Shown: positions 26,143-35,683 of the stretch, piece by piece
Layout: each line of letters starts with the position of its first letter
Numbering within the stretch: the stretch's first letter is position 1
Origin: Paraglaciecola arctica BSs20135
Lineage (GTDB): Bacteria > Pseudomonadota > Gammaproteobacteria > Enterobacterales > Alteromonadaceae
Reading direction: 5' to 3'
Assembly (NCBI RefSeq): GCF_000314995.1
Contig: NZ_BAEO01000009.1
Coordinates: 1-64,000, forward strand
Length of the DNA stretch: 64,000 bases
Notes under the pieces: generated by a model
What the model was told of the DNA's origin: nothing
What the model saw: the letters and a program-made list of their open reading frames with translations, nothing else
Database searches by the model: none
Made by a program: the position numbers and the translations under genes

Positions 26143-27324
26143 TTAAAGCCCCAGTACGTATTTGGCAGTAATATTTTTCTGTACTTCGTTTGAACCACCA
26201 TAAATAGTGGCAGCGCGTCCGTACATATAAGCTTTCCTCGCATCATGTCCAAAGGCGTGACCTATGGTTTCTGCATTTTCTTCGCCGTGAATGACGCCGC
26301 TGTAGTAGCCGGCCAAATCCATATACATTTGCTGGATCGCTTGTTGAATTTCAGTACCTTTGATTTTAAGTAGTGAAGATTCAACACCCGGTCCTTTACC
26401 GTCTGCCGTTGAAGCCAACACACGTAACTCTGTGTATTCTAATGCCATCAATTCAATTTCAGTATTCGATAGGCGATTCTGGAACTGGGTGTCTTCGCTA
26501 AGAGGACGTCCACCACTGACTTCTTGAGCAAGTAACTTGCGCAGGTCACGAAGGCGACGCTTAGAATCGGCAACGGCGGCAATAGAAGTACGTTCATGAG
26601 CCAATAAGGCCTTAGCATAAGTCCAACCTTTGTCTTGTTCACCAATACGGTTAGCGACAGGGACCCGAACATTGTCAAACACCACTTCGTTGAGACTATG
26701 ATGATCGTCAATAGATGAAATTTTATTCACCGTAATGCCAGGACTTTTCATATCAATCAATAAGAAAGTAATACCGTCCTGACGTTTGCCAGAAGAATCA
26801 GTACGTACTAAACAAAAGATCCAATCTGAGTACTGAGCATAAGTGGTCCAAACCTTGGCACCATTCACGATATAGTCATCACCATCCAGTTCAGCCTTGG
26901 TTTTTAATGCGGCAAGATCTGAGCCTGCACCGGGTTCAGAATACCCCTGACACCACCAATCTTCATTTTTAAGAATACGCGGTAAAAAGCGTTTTTTCTG
27001 TTCTTCGCTACCAAAACCGTAAATCACCGGCGCAACCATTTTTAAGCCGAATGGCACAACATCAGGGGCCCCGGCTAAAGAGCGTTCCGTTTCGAAGATA
27101 AAGTTTTCTGTCACAGACCAGTCGGCACCACCGTGCTCAACAGGCCAACCCGGGGCTAACCACCCTTGGTCATTTAATTTATTCTGCCACTCAATTTGTG
27201 CAGCCTTAAACTCTTGGTTGTCGCCACGAATTCTAGTGGCTAGATTGTCAGTCCAATTTTCAGACAAAAATGCGCGCACTTGGTCGCGAAAGGCCAATTC
27301 CTCAGCCGAAAAGGTAATATCCAC
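26143..27324 (-). CDS. Acyl-CoA dehydrogenase, catalytic subunit of a likely heteromeric enzyme
   Basis: A 393-residue protein with WLAPGWPVEHGGADWSV, CQGYSEPGAGSDLAALKTKA and a C-terminal IYGGSNEVQKNITAKYVLGL. The last keeps the Ser-Asn-Glu motif of this subfamily. The N-terminal pattern with GW-P-WP-EHGG is that of large subunits of heteromeric acyl-CoA dehydrogenases. It heads a two-gene operon divergent from the AraC-type regulator at 27476, which may control it. No thiolase, ligase or hydratase is in the operon, so the pathway cannot be told. Confidence 0.87.
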   Translation of the reverse strand: MDITFSAEELAFRDQVRAFLSENWTDNLATRIRGDNQEFKAAQIEWQNKLNDQGWLAPGWPVEHGGADWSVTENFIFETERSLAGAPDVVPFGLKMVAPVIYGFGSEEQKKRFLPRILKNEDWWCQGYSEPGAGSDLAALKTKAELDGDDYIVNGAKVWTTYAQYSDWIFCLVRTDSSGKRQDGITFLLIDMKSPGITVNKISSIDDHHSLNEVVFDNVRVPVANRIGEQDKGWTYAKALLAHERTSIAAVADSKRRLRDLRKLLAQEVSGGRPLSEDTQFQNRLSNTEIELMALEYTELRVLASTADGKGPGVESSLLKIKGTEIQQAIQQMYMDLAGYYSGVIHGEENAETIGHAFGHDARKAYMYGRAATIYGGSNEVQKNITAKYVLGL

Positions 27325-27475
27325 TTAGTCTATCCTCTATCAATTGTTCATCTTGGGCATGTCTCCAAGTAGGCCCCTACTCTACGCCCCTTCCTTTCCC
27401 ATGTACTTAGGGTAAAATGCCACTTATTGCGGCATATGTGCCAAATAGTGTAAATGAAAAAATGGGGAAAATAGC

Positions 27476-28477
27476 GTGCCTGAAGCAAAATGGCGAGTAG
27501 CCTTACTTATTTTTAACGGTGCCTGGGCTTCTACGGTTTATGGCTCATTGGAATTATTTCACAGCGCTAATTTACGGCAACCCCAAGATCAGCAATTTCA
27601 CTGCGACTTGCTCAGTGCCGATCATAAACCGGTACAGCTCTATGGTGGCCATTCTATCCATGGCGATTCAATAATAGGTGAACAAGCATATGATCTGATC
27701 ATGCTGGCCCATTACTGGGGAGATTTCGAAGAGGTAACCCAACAATATCCTAATATTCCAGCTTGGATCGCCAAACAACACGCTCAGGGTGCACGCATTG
27801 CTGGGATCAATAGTGGTATTTTTTGGGCTGCTGAGTCCGGAATATTAAACGGCGGGCGAGCAACAGCCTACTGGCGTCACTTACGTGAATTCGAGCAACG
27901 TTACCCTGATGTTCAATGGCAAGCCAATCAGGCAAGTGTAGAACATCAAGGGATCTACAGCTCTAATGGTCAAAATGCCTCAATGGATCTTAGTTTGCAC
28001 TTATTGGAAAAATTTTGCGGCGCCTCAATTGCGGCCGGCTTGGCCAGAGATATCACCTTTGATAGCCGCAGGATCTACGATTTAAATCTAATTAATATTG
28101 CCGGTTTTCGGCAACACAGAGATTTAGGTATTCACAAAGCACAGGATTGGCTAGACGAATATTTCACTGAAAGCTTGGAGCTACAACATCTCGCCAAACA
28201 AATTGGTATGAGTAAACGCACATTTATTCGGCGCTTTCAAAAAGCCACGGGAGAACTGCCCTCGCGCTACCTACAGCGACTCAGAGTTGAAGCCGCTAAA
28301 CATCGCTTAGCTAATACCGAAGACAGCATTAAGACCATTGGAATGGATGTGGGTTATCGAGATATCAGCTCGTTCTCAAAAGTATTTAAGTCGCTGACCG
28401 ATGTCACGCCTCGAGAGTTTCGCAGACGCTTAAGGCCAGCCGCAGCAGGTGTTAGGAATATTTCAAAATCCGACTAA
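27476..28477 (+). CDS. GlxA-type AraC-family transcriptional regulator
   Basis: A 333-residue regulator with an N-terminal DJ-1/PfpI-like domain (residues about 5-190) and a C-terminal AraC helix-turn-helix pair (about 225-325; LAKQIGMSKRTFIRRFQKAT and IGMDVGYRDISSFSKVFKSL). The catalytic Cys of the DJ-1 elbow is replaced (GINSGIFWAAESG), so it is a ligand-sensing rather than enzymatic domain. The start is GTG with GGGGAAAA just upstream. It is divergent from the acyl-CoA dehydrogenase pair, so that operon is the first candidate target. Its 3' end overlaps the convergent VWA gene by 26 bases. Confidence 0.87.
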   Translation: MPEAKWRVALLIFNGAWASTVYGSLELFHSANLRQPQDQQFHCDLLSADHKPVQLYGGHSIHGDSIIGEQAYDLIMLAHYWGDFEEVTQQYPNIPAWIAKQHAQGARIAGINSGIFWAAESGILNGGRATAYWRHLREFEQRYPDVQWQANQASVEHQGIYSSNGQNASMDLSLHLLEKFCGASIAAGLARDITFDSRRIYDLNLINIAGFRQHRDLGIHKAQDWLDEYFTESLELQHLAKQIGMSKRTFIRRFQKATGELPSRYLQRLRVEAAKHRLANTEDSIKTIGMDVGYRDISSFSKVFKSLTDVTPREFRRRLRPAAAGVRNISKSD

Positions 28478-29834
28478 AAATACGTTCGATATCTTTCAAA
28501 TTTCGACAAGGTTCAGCACTGCTACACCATGGTAAATACTCCGACATAATTGAATCGCCACTATCCCAACTGTTACGCTGCTCTGGATTTAGCCATAACA
28601 CCCGCTTACTCTTACGAAAAACCTGTTCCCAAATATCTACCCGACCATCGCCTTGATTATTACGGGCATCGCCCAACATGATAACAGTTGTCTTTTTGTC
28701 GATACTCGCTAGCGCTTGTGACTGAAAGCCTGACAGAGCCTTGGCATAGTCCGTAGACAAGCCACCCCAGCGTTTCATAATTTCCTCAAGGGCCAACTCA
28801 ATTTCTTGCTGTTTAAACAGCTCGGTAACCTCGACCATATCCGAGGCAAAAACAAATGAGCGTACTTTTGGCATAACGTCTTGTAGAGAATACAAAAACA
28901 ACAAAAGAAAACGCGCAACCCTACTCACCGAACCACTAACATCACAGATCGCCACAACTTTAGGCCTTTCTACCCGTGTTGCTTTCCAACGTGTATGAAA
29001 TAATGCCCCATCAAAAGCGGCATTGGCGGCTATGGTTTTACGCACATCTAACTGCCCCCGTTTACGGGTTAAACGCCGACGACTATGTTGTGCAGCTAAT
29101 TTGCGCGCAGCGCGGCGCACCAAAGTTTGCATTAGTTTGTAGTCGAGACGATCAAGCTGGCTTAACTTTGCCTGCTGTAAAAAATCCTCACGGTATTTTT
29201 GGCCTTTATGTTGAGCAAAAATCTGATGCTGCTGCTCCACATAATCTTTAACTTGATCAAGCAGGCGGGCACGAGATTTGATTAATTCTCGTTGTAGTTT
29301 TTTTTGCTTTGGATCAGGACTGTTTTTTGGTTCAGGACTGTTGGTTACTCCATGGATTTCGGCGCTCAGCGCTTCGTCTCCGAGGCGTTGCATTATTTTG
29401 TAGGCGAAATGATTTTTTTGAGTAAACAGCACAATAGTCGACAACTTCTCTGCCACAGCCGCCTGAGCAATAGCCAGACTCATATCTTCTTTTTGTATCA
29501 GAGCTTGTCCCAAAGCTGAACTTGCGTTAGCTGCCGAGTCATCCCCATTGCCTGCATCCTTCTGCGCTGCGAGTAAATCCTCAGAGGGCTCGCTGTCACC
29601 TTGATCCGCTTCTTTAGCTTTTTCAACACCAGTGAAATATAAGTCAAATAACTCCTCATAAATCTCTTGGTCATCCTGTCGCTTAACCAAGGTTAATGCC
29701 AAAACATTTTTGCATGTTTCACGACTATCAAGTCCTAACAACTGGATGGCTTTTAACGCATCCAAGGACTCAGCTGGCGAAACTGGCAAACCAGCTTCAC
29801 GCAGCGCACCTATAAAGTCGGCAACAAAACGCAC
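28452..29834 (-). CDS. VWA-domain protein, CoxE-like
   Basis: A 460-residue protein of the CoxE type. The N-terminal part has FIGALREAGLPVSPAESLDA and a low-complexity acidic linker (about 90-120). A basic region follows, and a von Willebrand factor A domain fills the last about 190 residues. The metal-binding MIDAS motif is intact (AICDVSGSVSR, later GGLSTDYAKAL and MLGDARNN). It starts right after the stop of the MoxR ATPase gene. Such MoxR-VWA pairs act as chaperones in metal-cofactor insertion or complex assembly. The client here is unknown. Confidence 0.87.
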   Translation of the reverse strand: MRFVADFIGALREAGLPVSPAESLDALKAIQLLGLDSRETCKNVLALTLVKRQDDQEIYEELFDLYFTGVEKAKEADQGDSEPSEDLLAAQKDAGNGDDSAANASSALGQALIQKEDMSLAIAQAAVAEKLSTIVLFTQKNHFAYKIMQRLGDEALSAEIHGVTNSPEPKNSPDPKQKKLQRELIKSRARLLDQVKDYVEQQHQIFAQHKGQKYREDFLQQAKLSQLDRLDYKLMQTLVRRAARKLAAQHSRRRLTRKRGQLDVRKTIAANAAFDGALFHTRWKATRVERPKVVAICDVSGSVSRVARFLLLFLYSLQDVMPKVRSFVFASDMVEVTELFKQQEIELALEEIMKRWGGLSTDYAKALSGFQSQALASIDKKTTVIMLGDARNNQGDGRVDIWEQVFRKSKRVLWLNPEQRNSWDSGDSIMSEYLPWCSSAEPCRNLKDIERIFSRILKYS

Positions 29835-30770
29835 TTAGCGCAAACTCTTCAATAAAGCCGCAATTTCTGGCTCAACTAACTCGATATCATCCTGAAACTT
29901 CAGTAATAAATTCAAAGTTTCTTTCACCCAATGAGAGTCCAACTCTGCAACATTTAATAAAAGTAACGCTCTTGCCCAATCGATAGTTTCACTGACTGCC
30001 GGAGATTTTTTCAATGGCATATCTCTAAGTTTGCCAATAATAGCCACTATCTGCTCTCTTAGCTGTGCATCCAGACCTTCAACCTGAGTCGCTAAAATTC
30101 GGCTTTCTAAGGCTGCATCAGGGAATGGAATATACAAATGTAAGCAACGACGCTTTAGCGCATCCCCGAGCTCTCGCGTGTTATTACTGGTTAACATCAC
30201 TATTGGAGTCGAAACAGCTTTTACTGTACCAATTTCTGGAATAGACACTTGATAATCCGATAACAGCTCTAATAAAAAAGCTTCAAATTCTTGATCTGCT
30301 TTATCTATTTCATCTATCAGTAAAACTGCACCATCCTCACTCTGCAGAGCTTGCAATAAGGGTCTGGGTTCCAAAAACTCTTGTGAATAAAAGATGTCGC
30401 CAAACTCATGCAAACGGGTAATAGATTCATCTAATCCCTTAGCACCTCTAAGCACATCACCTAATTGTTCTTTAAGAACCTGAGTGTAAAGCAGTTGTTT
30501 GCCATACTTCCATTCATACAGTGCCTTTGACTCGTCAAGCCCCTCATAACACTGCATACGGATCAGCGGCGCGTTGAGGTAAGCAGCTGTTATTTTGGCT
30601 AATTCAGTTTTCCCAACACCGGGAGGACCTTCAATTAAAATGGGTTTTTGCAAGTGACAAGCCAAATATATTGCGGTGGCGACTGAATTGCTACATATGT
30701 AACCTAAGGCCTCGTAACGGCTTTGAATAATCTCTGGTGAGGCAATTTTTTCTTGGTGTTTAATGATCAC
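29835..30770 (-). CDS. MoxR-family AAA+ ATPase
   Basis: A 311-residue AAA+ protein with Walker A GPPGVGKTEL at residues about 49-58, Walker B VLLIDEIDKAD, sensor 1 VMLTSNNTREL and the arginine-containing ALKRRCLHLYIPFP. A Cys/Tyr-rich insertion (MQCYEGLDESKALYEW) before Walker B is usual for MoxR. It is the first gene of a two-gene unit with the VWA protein (stop at 29835, VWA start at 29834). It presumably remodels a target protein together with the VWA partner. Confidence 0.9.
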   Translation of the reverse strand: MIIKHQEKIASPEIIQSRYEALGYICSNSVATAIYLACHLQKPILIEGPPGVGKTELAKITAAYLNAPLIRMQCYEGLDESKALYEWKYGKQLLYTQVLKEQLGDVLRGAKGLDESITRLHEFGDIFYSQEFLEPRPLLQALQSEDGAVLLIDEIDKADQEFEAFLLELLSDYQVSIPEIGTVKAVSTPIVMLTSNNTRELGDALKRRCLHLYIPFPDAALESRILATQVEGLDAQLREQIVAIIGKLRDMPLKKSPAVSETIDWARALLLLNVAELDSHWVKETLNLLLKFQDDIELVEPEIAALLKSLR

Positions 30771-30920
30771 GGATATCTGCTGCTCGAGGATAGTTATCCG
30801 ATATTATTCAGATAATGTTTGCCTATTACCAATCACTAAAATCACTTTAAAACTATTGGCGAAAAGCTTGTTGTTGTGGATTGTTTCTATTTCTTGGGAC
30901 ATCACTAGAAAAGTGAAACA

Positions 30921-30955
30921 AAAGCTCAAACAGCAATTACGATTTGAGCTTTTTT
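30921..30955. terminator. Bidirectional terminator hairpin
   Basis: AAAGCTCAAA pairs perfectly with TTTGAGCTTT around a 12-base loop, with A-rich DNA before and T6 after. It lies about 20 bases beyond the stop of the cphA-prime gene (minus strand, 30977) and upstream of the MoxR gene, so it should end the cyanophycin transcript. Confidence 0.75.
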
Positions 30956-30976
30956 ATAGAACACCAGAGATTATGG

Positions 30977-32671
30977 TTAGTTTAGAAAAGTTAATTGGGT
31001 CAAATACTCATGCACTTGTTCCCTATCCGACAATACAAATAATAAAACCACATCGCCTGGCTGGGCAAAATCCATGGCGATTTTCGCGCCTTCTAATGGG
31101 TTAGCTGCATACTGTATTTTTTCAGAAGGAATCGATTGTTGCTGTAAATAATTACCAACAATCTCTGGTACATCGCCTATTTCTCGCCCCCGTAAATAAC
31201 GCTCTAACTCAGTCACTACGTATAAACTTGCATCTAACTCGGTTACAGCAGCTGTGAGATTACGTATTTCTTCGTCACTTCTATCCCCAGCATGGCTAAA
31301 CATGGCAATTTTACGCTTAGCTGGAAGTTGGTTAATGGTTCTTACTACCGCACGCATACTATGTTCGTTGTGAGCAAAATCCACCAGCACCTTAATACCT
31401 TTGATTTCGTAGATATTGCCTCTTCCAGGGTTATCTTGGGCGTTGCTGCCGAAATCCTTTAAACCATCTCGAATCGCTTGAGTAGGTAAATTCAGCGCTT
31501 TGCATAAACCCACTACTCCTAACGCATTTTGCACATTGTGCTCAGCAGCGCCGTTCAGTGTCATAGGGACTTGCTCTAGTGCGGCAATGTATTCTTCATC
31601 ACAACCTAAAGCATAAACAATATGTTTATTGCGAATAAATACCGCCGCACCACCTGACCTTATCTGGCTTTGGATCAAAGCATTAGATTCATCTGTGCTG
31701 TACCAACAAACCTTTTTATCAAGCTTTAAACCTTGTTCTCTTACCAGTTTATTGTCGGCGTTTAACACTAATGTACCCTGTGCATCGAGTCCCTTAGCAA
31801 CCACAAATTTTGTTTCTGCTAATTCTTCAACTGTATTGATACCATACTGTCCCAAATGATCACTGGCGACATTGGTAATAAGCGCCGCGTCCACTGAATC
31901 AATGGGGATGCCTCTTCGTAATATTCCACCACGGGCCACCTCTAAAAAAGCCAGCTCAGTGCGTTGATCTCTAAGTAACATTCTTGCGCCACCTGGGCCA
32001 GAATAATCACCATGATCAATAATATCGCCACCTACACGAATAAAATCAGTAGAAGTGACACCGGCAACATAACCCGCGGCTTTAGCAATGTGCGACGCCA
32101 AACGTACGCTGGTTGACTTGCCATTGGTGCCAGTGATGAAAACCCGTGGAATGTCTTGATATTGTTGCCATTTAATACTTTTTAAGTCTGGCAGTGCCCT
32201 AACAGGCCAAGTTTGTGATGACTTACCCATACCTAAGCTGACTTCATCGTCATCAGCGATACAACTGACTCCATGCTTTTTGGCTTCTTGTATCAAAGTG
32301 ATAAGTGCAGGGTTGAGCTCTTCAGCAAGTTCATCCTGTAATTCATTTAGCCGTTGTTGCCAATTGGGTGTGAAGTCGTTTTTAAGTTCAGCTACAGCAC
32401 AATGCCAAGCTAATTCAGCAAGATCACAAGCACAATAAAGGGCATCTATTGGGGCACTTATGGCTAAGTTTGCCCCTTCGCTATGCAGTCGATAAGTAGT
32501 TTGTTGTTGCCAGCCAAATTCAGCTAACAACTTTGCCAGCCACTTGTGCCAAACATCCACCACAGTATTCTTATCAATGTCATCAATAAACACATCAAGA
32601 ATGGCACCAGGTTGATCCCACAATAAGTTAGGCCCAGTTAAGCGCCGTGCGTCGTCTAGTTCTAATCGCAT
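30977..32671 (-). CDS. Short cyanophycin-synthetase-like Mur ligase (CphA-prime)
   Basis: A 564-residue protein. A short N-terminal region starts with the RRLTGPN motif also found at the start of CphA. A MurE-like ligase domain then covers about residues 175-560: P-loop ITGTNGKSTSVRLAS, VARGGILRRGI, NVASDHLGQYGINTVEELAE, HNVQNALGVV, DFAHNEHSM and SHAGDRSDEEI. The central ATP-grasp domain of true CphA is missing. It follows cphA by 14 bases. Similar short paralogues accompany cphA in proteobacteria. It may add one amino acid type or assist CphA; its role is unsettled. Confidence 0.85.
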   Translation of the reverse strand: MRLELDDARRLTGPNLLWDQPGAILDVFIDDIDKNTVVDVWHKWLAKLLAEFGWQQQTTYRLHSEGANLAISAPIDALYCACDLAELAWHCAVAELKNDFTPNWQQRLNELQDELAEELNPALITLIQEAKKHGVSCIADDDEVSLGMGKSSQTWPVRALPDLKSIKWQQYQDIPRVFITGTNGKSTSVRLASHIAKAAGYVAGVTSTDFIRVGGDIIDHGDYSGPGGARMLLRDQRTELAFLEVARGGILRRGIPIDSVDAALITNVASDHLGQYGINTVEELAETKFVVAKGLDAQGTLVLNADNKLVREQGLKLDKKVCWYSTDESNALIQSQIRSGGAAVFIRNKHIVYALGCDEEYIAALEQVPMTLNGAAEHNVQNALGVVGLCKALNLPTQAIRDGLKDFGSNAQDNPGRGNIYEIKGIKVLVDFAHNEHSMRAVVRTINQLPAKRKIAMFSHAGDRSDEEIRNLTAAVTELDASLYVVTELERYLRGREIGDVPEIVGNYLQQQSIPSEKIQYAANPLEGAKIAMDFAQPGDVVLLFVLSDREQVHEYLTQLTFLN

Positions 32672-32685
32672 TATTCGAATCTTCC

Positions 32686-35502
32686 TTAATCAGAATCTTC
32701 GTCATGCTCAACCACTAAACGCACACCACGTTCGTCATGCACCAGTGACTCACCTGCGTTTAATTCAAACTTATGCTCTATAGGTTCAAATAGTTTTTCA
32801 GGGAAATCTTGTGACGGTATTTCATCTTGCTTGTCTGCGTCAACATTGCCATTAAAATGCACAATCTGTTTCCAACAACGGGTGATGTTGTCTCCCAGAA
32901 TTATCAGCAAATCGCCTTTTTTACAATCTTTAAGGGCTTGATCAATCGCTTCTTCTTCAGATGGAATGACTTGAATGTTGGCGTCATCAATACCGGCTTC
33001 AAGCAATGTTTGTTTGAGCATTTGTGGTACTTCATCATTACCGCGACCTCTTCTGTCATCGTCAGCTTTGCAAATGAATGTATCGAAACCTTTGGCAGTA
33101 ATTTGGCCTACTTCTACCACATCCTCATCTCGTCTATCGCCTGGCATCGCCAGTACTATTCTGCGTTTTCCACTTACATCTAGACGTGTAGCTAAATCGG
33201 TAATGGTAGCGATTGCAGCTGGATTATGGGCGTAATCGAGTATGACTTTGAACGGTAATTCATCATAAATATTGAGTCGACCTGGGGCTTGATAGAAAGA
33301 GGTATTAAAAATTCGTAAGCCTTGGCGAATATTTTCTAGAGAGGTATCAAAACTATAGGCAATGGCTGCGGCAAACATAGCATTTTGCACATTGTGTAAA
33401 GCTTTACCTTCAACTGTTGCAGGGATTAAATGAGTCCAAAGTAGTGGTATATGTGCACCCTTATCATAGATAGTGATCATATCGCCATTGATGCCCTTTT
33501 CGAGCACAGCGGCCATACCACCACTGCGGATATGTTCGCGCACTAGCCCATGACCCGAGTCCATAGTCACATAACAAATACGCTCAGCGTCACAGAAATC
33601 TGCCATTTGTAAACACAAATGATCATCAGCATTCAACACCACCACATCTTTGGCTACTTCAACTACCACACGTTTAATTTGTGCAAGTTGCTCTACTGTA
33701 TTAATTCCTCTTTGTCCCAAATGATCGGCTGTAACATTAAGGCAAGCTCCGACATTACAAGTGGTATAGCCCAAGCCGCGCTTGAGAATACCACCACGTG
33801 CCGTTTCCATAATGGCAAAATCAACACTAGGGTCACGTAGTACTATTTGCGCAGATGTGGGACCTGTCATGTCCCCTTTAACGGTTAAGTGGCCGTCGAT
33901 ATACACACCATCTGTAGAAGTCATGCCGGTAGTAAATCCAGACGATTTCATGATGCTGGCTAACATACGTGAAGTTGTGGTTTTACCATTGGTACCGGTA
34001 ATTGCAGCAATAGGAATGCGCGCATGACTGCCAACGGGGAACAACATGTCTATGACTTTTCCAGCGACATCTCTTGGAGTGCCTTCACTTGGTGCCACAT
34101 GCATTCTAAAACCAGGGGCAGCATTACATTCGCAAATACCACCACCAATTTCTTTATAAGATTTGCTGATATCGTCAGATAAAAAGTCTACTCCCCCCAC
34201 ATCAAGACCAATGGCTTTGATTGAGCGCACCGCCATATCTCTATTATCAGGGTGCACCATATCAGTCACATCAATGGCGGTGCCACCAGTGGATAGATTG
34301 GCAGTAGAGCGTAAAAAGAAAATTTGGTCTTTGTCTAATACGGTTTGTTTGTTGTAGTTAGCTTCATCCATCAAACGTTCGGCTTGGCTGTCTAACTCCA
34401 ATCTAGTTAATACTTTTTCATGGCCTATGCCGCGACGTGGATCTTGGTTAACTATATCGACTAATTCTTCAATATTACTGACACCATCACCCACAACATG
34501 GCCGGGTACACGTTTAGCAACCGCCACTAGTTCATTATTCACTACTAACATTCTGTGATCATAACCAGTCAAAAAGCTTTCAATCAAAATAGCTTTACTG
34601 GTGCCGTGTTTTTGAGCTTCGTGGTAAGCGGTAATAACCTCTTCATCAGTTGTCAGGTTGATACTGACACCTCGACCATGATTCGCATTTAAAGGTTTAA
34701 CCACCACCGGAAAACCAATTCTATTGGCTGCACGAGCGGCTTGTTTTTCACTATAAACCATCACCTGTTGCGGAACGGGTAACCCCAAATCGTTGAGTAA
34801 ATTATGGGTGTCTTCTTTATCGCAAGAAATTTCTACGGCTATGTGTTTGGTTTCACTGGTTATAGTAGCTTGAATACGCTGTTGATATTTACCGTGCCCA
34901 AACTGCACTAGGCTATATTCGTTAAGCCTAAGCCAAGGAATATTGCGCTGCTCTGCAGCTGCTACTAGTGAGCCTGTACTGGGCCCAAATTCTTTACGTT
35001 GCGCCATACGCACAAAACTGCGTAATTCATCGCTAAAATCAAAGTCATCTTCAATATCCGAACTAATAACTTGTTGTACATTAGCTGGCATCAAATGGGT
35101 TAATAAACGCATGCCTAAGGCGCCGGCTTCAAGCCCTACGTCTCTTTGATGATATTGATAAACAACGTTGTAGCAGCCTTCTTTTTTCAAACTTCTAGTA
35201 CGACCAAAATTAACCGGAGAGCCTGCCAAATTCTGTAATTCGAGGGCCACATGTTCCCATATATGTCCTATCCAAGTGCCCTCATCTTCTCTCAAGCGCC
35301 TAATAAATCCGCCGTCTTCACCATATGAACAACCATGGCTTTGTAATGAAGGTAAAGCTTTAATTAGTCCATCAATAAAACCTGCGCCTAACTTTACTGA
35401 AGGCCAATTTTCTAACTCACCAATATCGATTTGATAACGAATAACAGGGAAATTAGCGTAGATATTAGGACCAACATACACATTTTTGCTGAGAATTTTC
35501 AT
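32686..35502 (-). CDS. cphA: Cyanophycin synthetase
   Basis: A 938-residue two-ligase enzyme that builds the multi-L-arginyl-poly-L-aspartate storage polymer from Asp, Arg and ATP. The N-domain has SYGEDGGFIRRLREDEGTWI followed by GHIWEHVALELQNLAG. The ATP-grasp part (about 190-470) has VVKPLNANHGRGVSINL and ECNAAPGFRMH. The Mur-ligase part has AITGTNGKTTTSRMLAS, ETARGGILKRGLGY, NVTADHLGQRGI and LDYAHNPAAI. A C-terminal acidic extension of about 55 residues ends in EHDEDSD, so it is somewhat longer than the usual about 875 residues. It starts 181 bases after cphB, so it may have its own promoter. Confidence 0.95.
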   Translation of the reverse strand: MKILSKNVYVGPNIYANFPVIRYQIDIGELENWPSVKLGAGFIDGLIKALPSLQSHGCSYGEDGGFIRRLREDEGTWIGHIWEHVALELQNLAGSPVNFGRTRSLKKEGCYNVVYQYHQRDVGLEAGALGMRLLTHLMPANVQQVISSDIEDDFDFSDELRSFVRMAQRKEFGPSTGSLVAAAEQRNIPWLRLNEYSLVQFGHGKYQQRIQATITSETKHIAVEISCDKEDTHNLLNDLGLPVPQQVMVYSEKQAARAANRIGFPVVVKPLNANHGRGVSINLTTDEEVITAYHEAQKHGTSKAILIESFLTGYDHRMLVVNNELVAVAKRVPGHVVGDGVSNIEELVDIVNQDPRRGIGHEKVLTRLELDSQAERLMDEANYNKQTVLDKDQIFFLRSTANLSTGGTAIDVTDMVHPDNRDMAVRSIKAIGLDVGGVDFLSDDISKSYKEIGGGICECNAAPGFRMHVAPSEGTPRDVAGKVIDMLFPVGSHARIPIAAITGTNGKTTTSRMLASIMKSSGFTTGMTSTDGVYIDGHLTVKGDMTGPTSAQIVLRDPSVDFAIMETARGGILKRGLGYTTCNVGACLNVTADHLGQRGINTVEQLAQIKRVVVEVAKDVVVLNADDHLCLQMADFCDAERICYVTMDSGHGLVREHIRSGGMAAVLEKGINGDMITIYDKGAHIPLLWTHLIPATVEGKALHNVQNAMFAAAIAYSFDTSLENIRQGLRIFNTSFYQAPGRLNIYDELPFKVILDYAHNPAAIATITDLATRLDVSGKRRIVLAMPGDRRDEDVVEVGQITAKGFDTFICKADDDRRGRGNDEVPQMLKQTLLEAGIDDANIQVIPSEEEAIDQALKDCKKGDLLIILGDNITRCWKQIVHFNGNVDADKQDEIPSQDFPEKLFEPIEHKFELNAGESLVHDERGVRLVVEHDEDSD

Positions 35503-35639
35503 AGGCTAAAGGTTCCTGCTTAAGTGTTACTGAAATAAGAATAGATTGAGAATGCATAGATTGTTTACACATCAAACTAACTTATAGAAAAATGCGGATA
35601 AGCGCCAATGATTTTAGCTTGGAATAGGGGATATATTAA

Positions 35640-35676
35640 AATGGGTAACTAAACATATCAGCTACCCATCTTTTAA
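35640..35676 (-). terminator. Possible weak terminator/attenuator between cphB and cphA
   Basis: On the minus strand ATGGGTA and TACCCAT form a seven-bp stem with a long loop, followed by TTTTAAT. It lies just beyond the cphB stop and could reduce read-through into cphA. The stem is short and the loop large. Confidence 0.35.
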
Positions 35677-35683
35677 AAGTACT

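Noticed and set aside
27420-27460. AraC-type operator between the acyl-CoA dehydrogenase and regulator genes
   Set aside because: TGCCAC, GCGGCA and GTGCCA words occur close together, but the symmetry is too weak to call a site by eye.
30763-31104. 113-codon plus-strand frame
   Set aside because: It overlaps the terminator and the end of the Mur-ligase gene, and its sequence is not protein-like.
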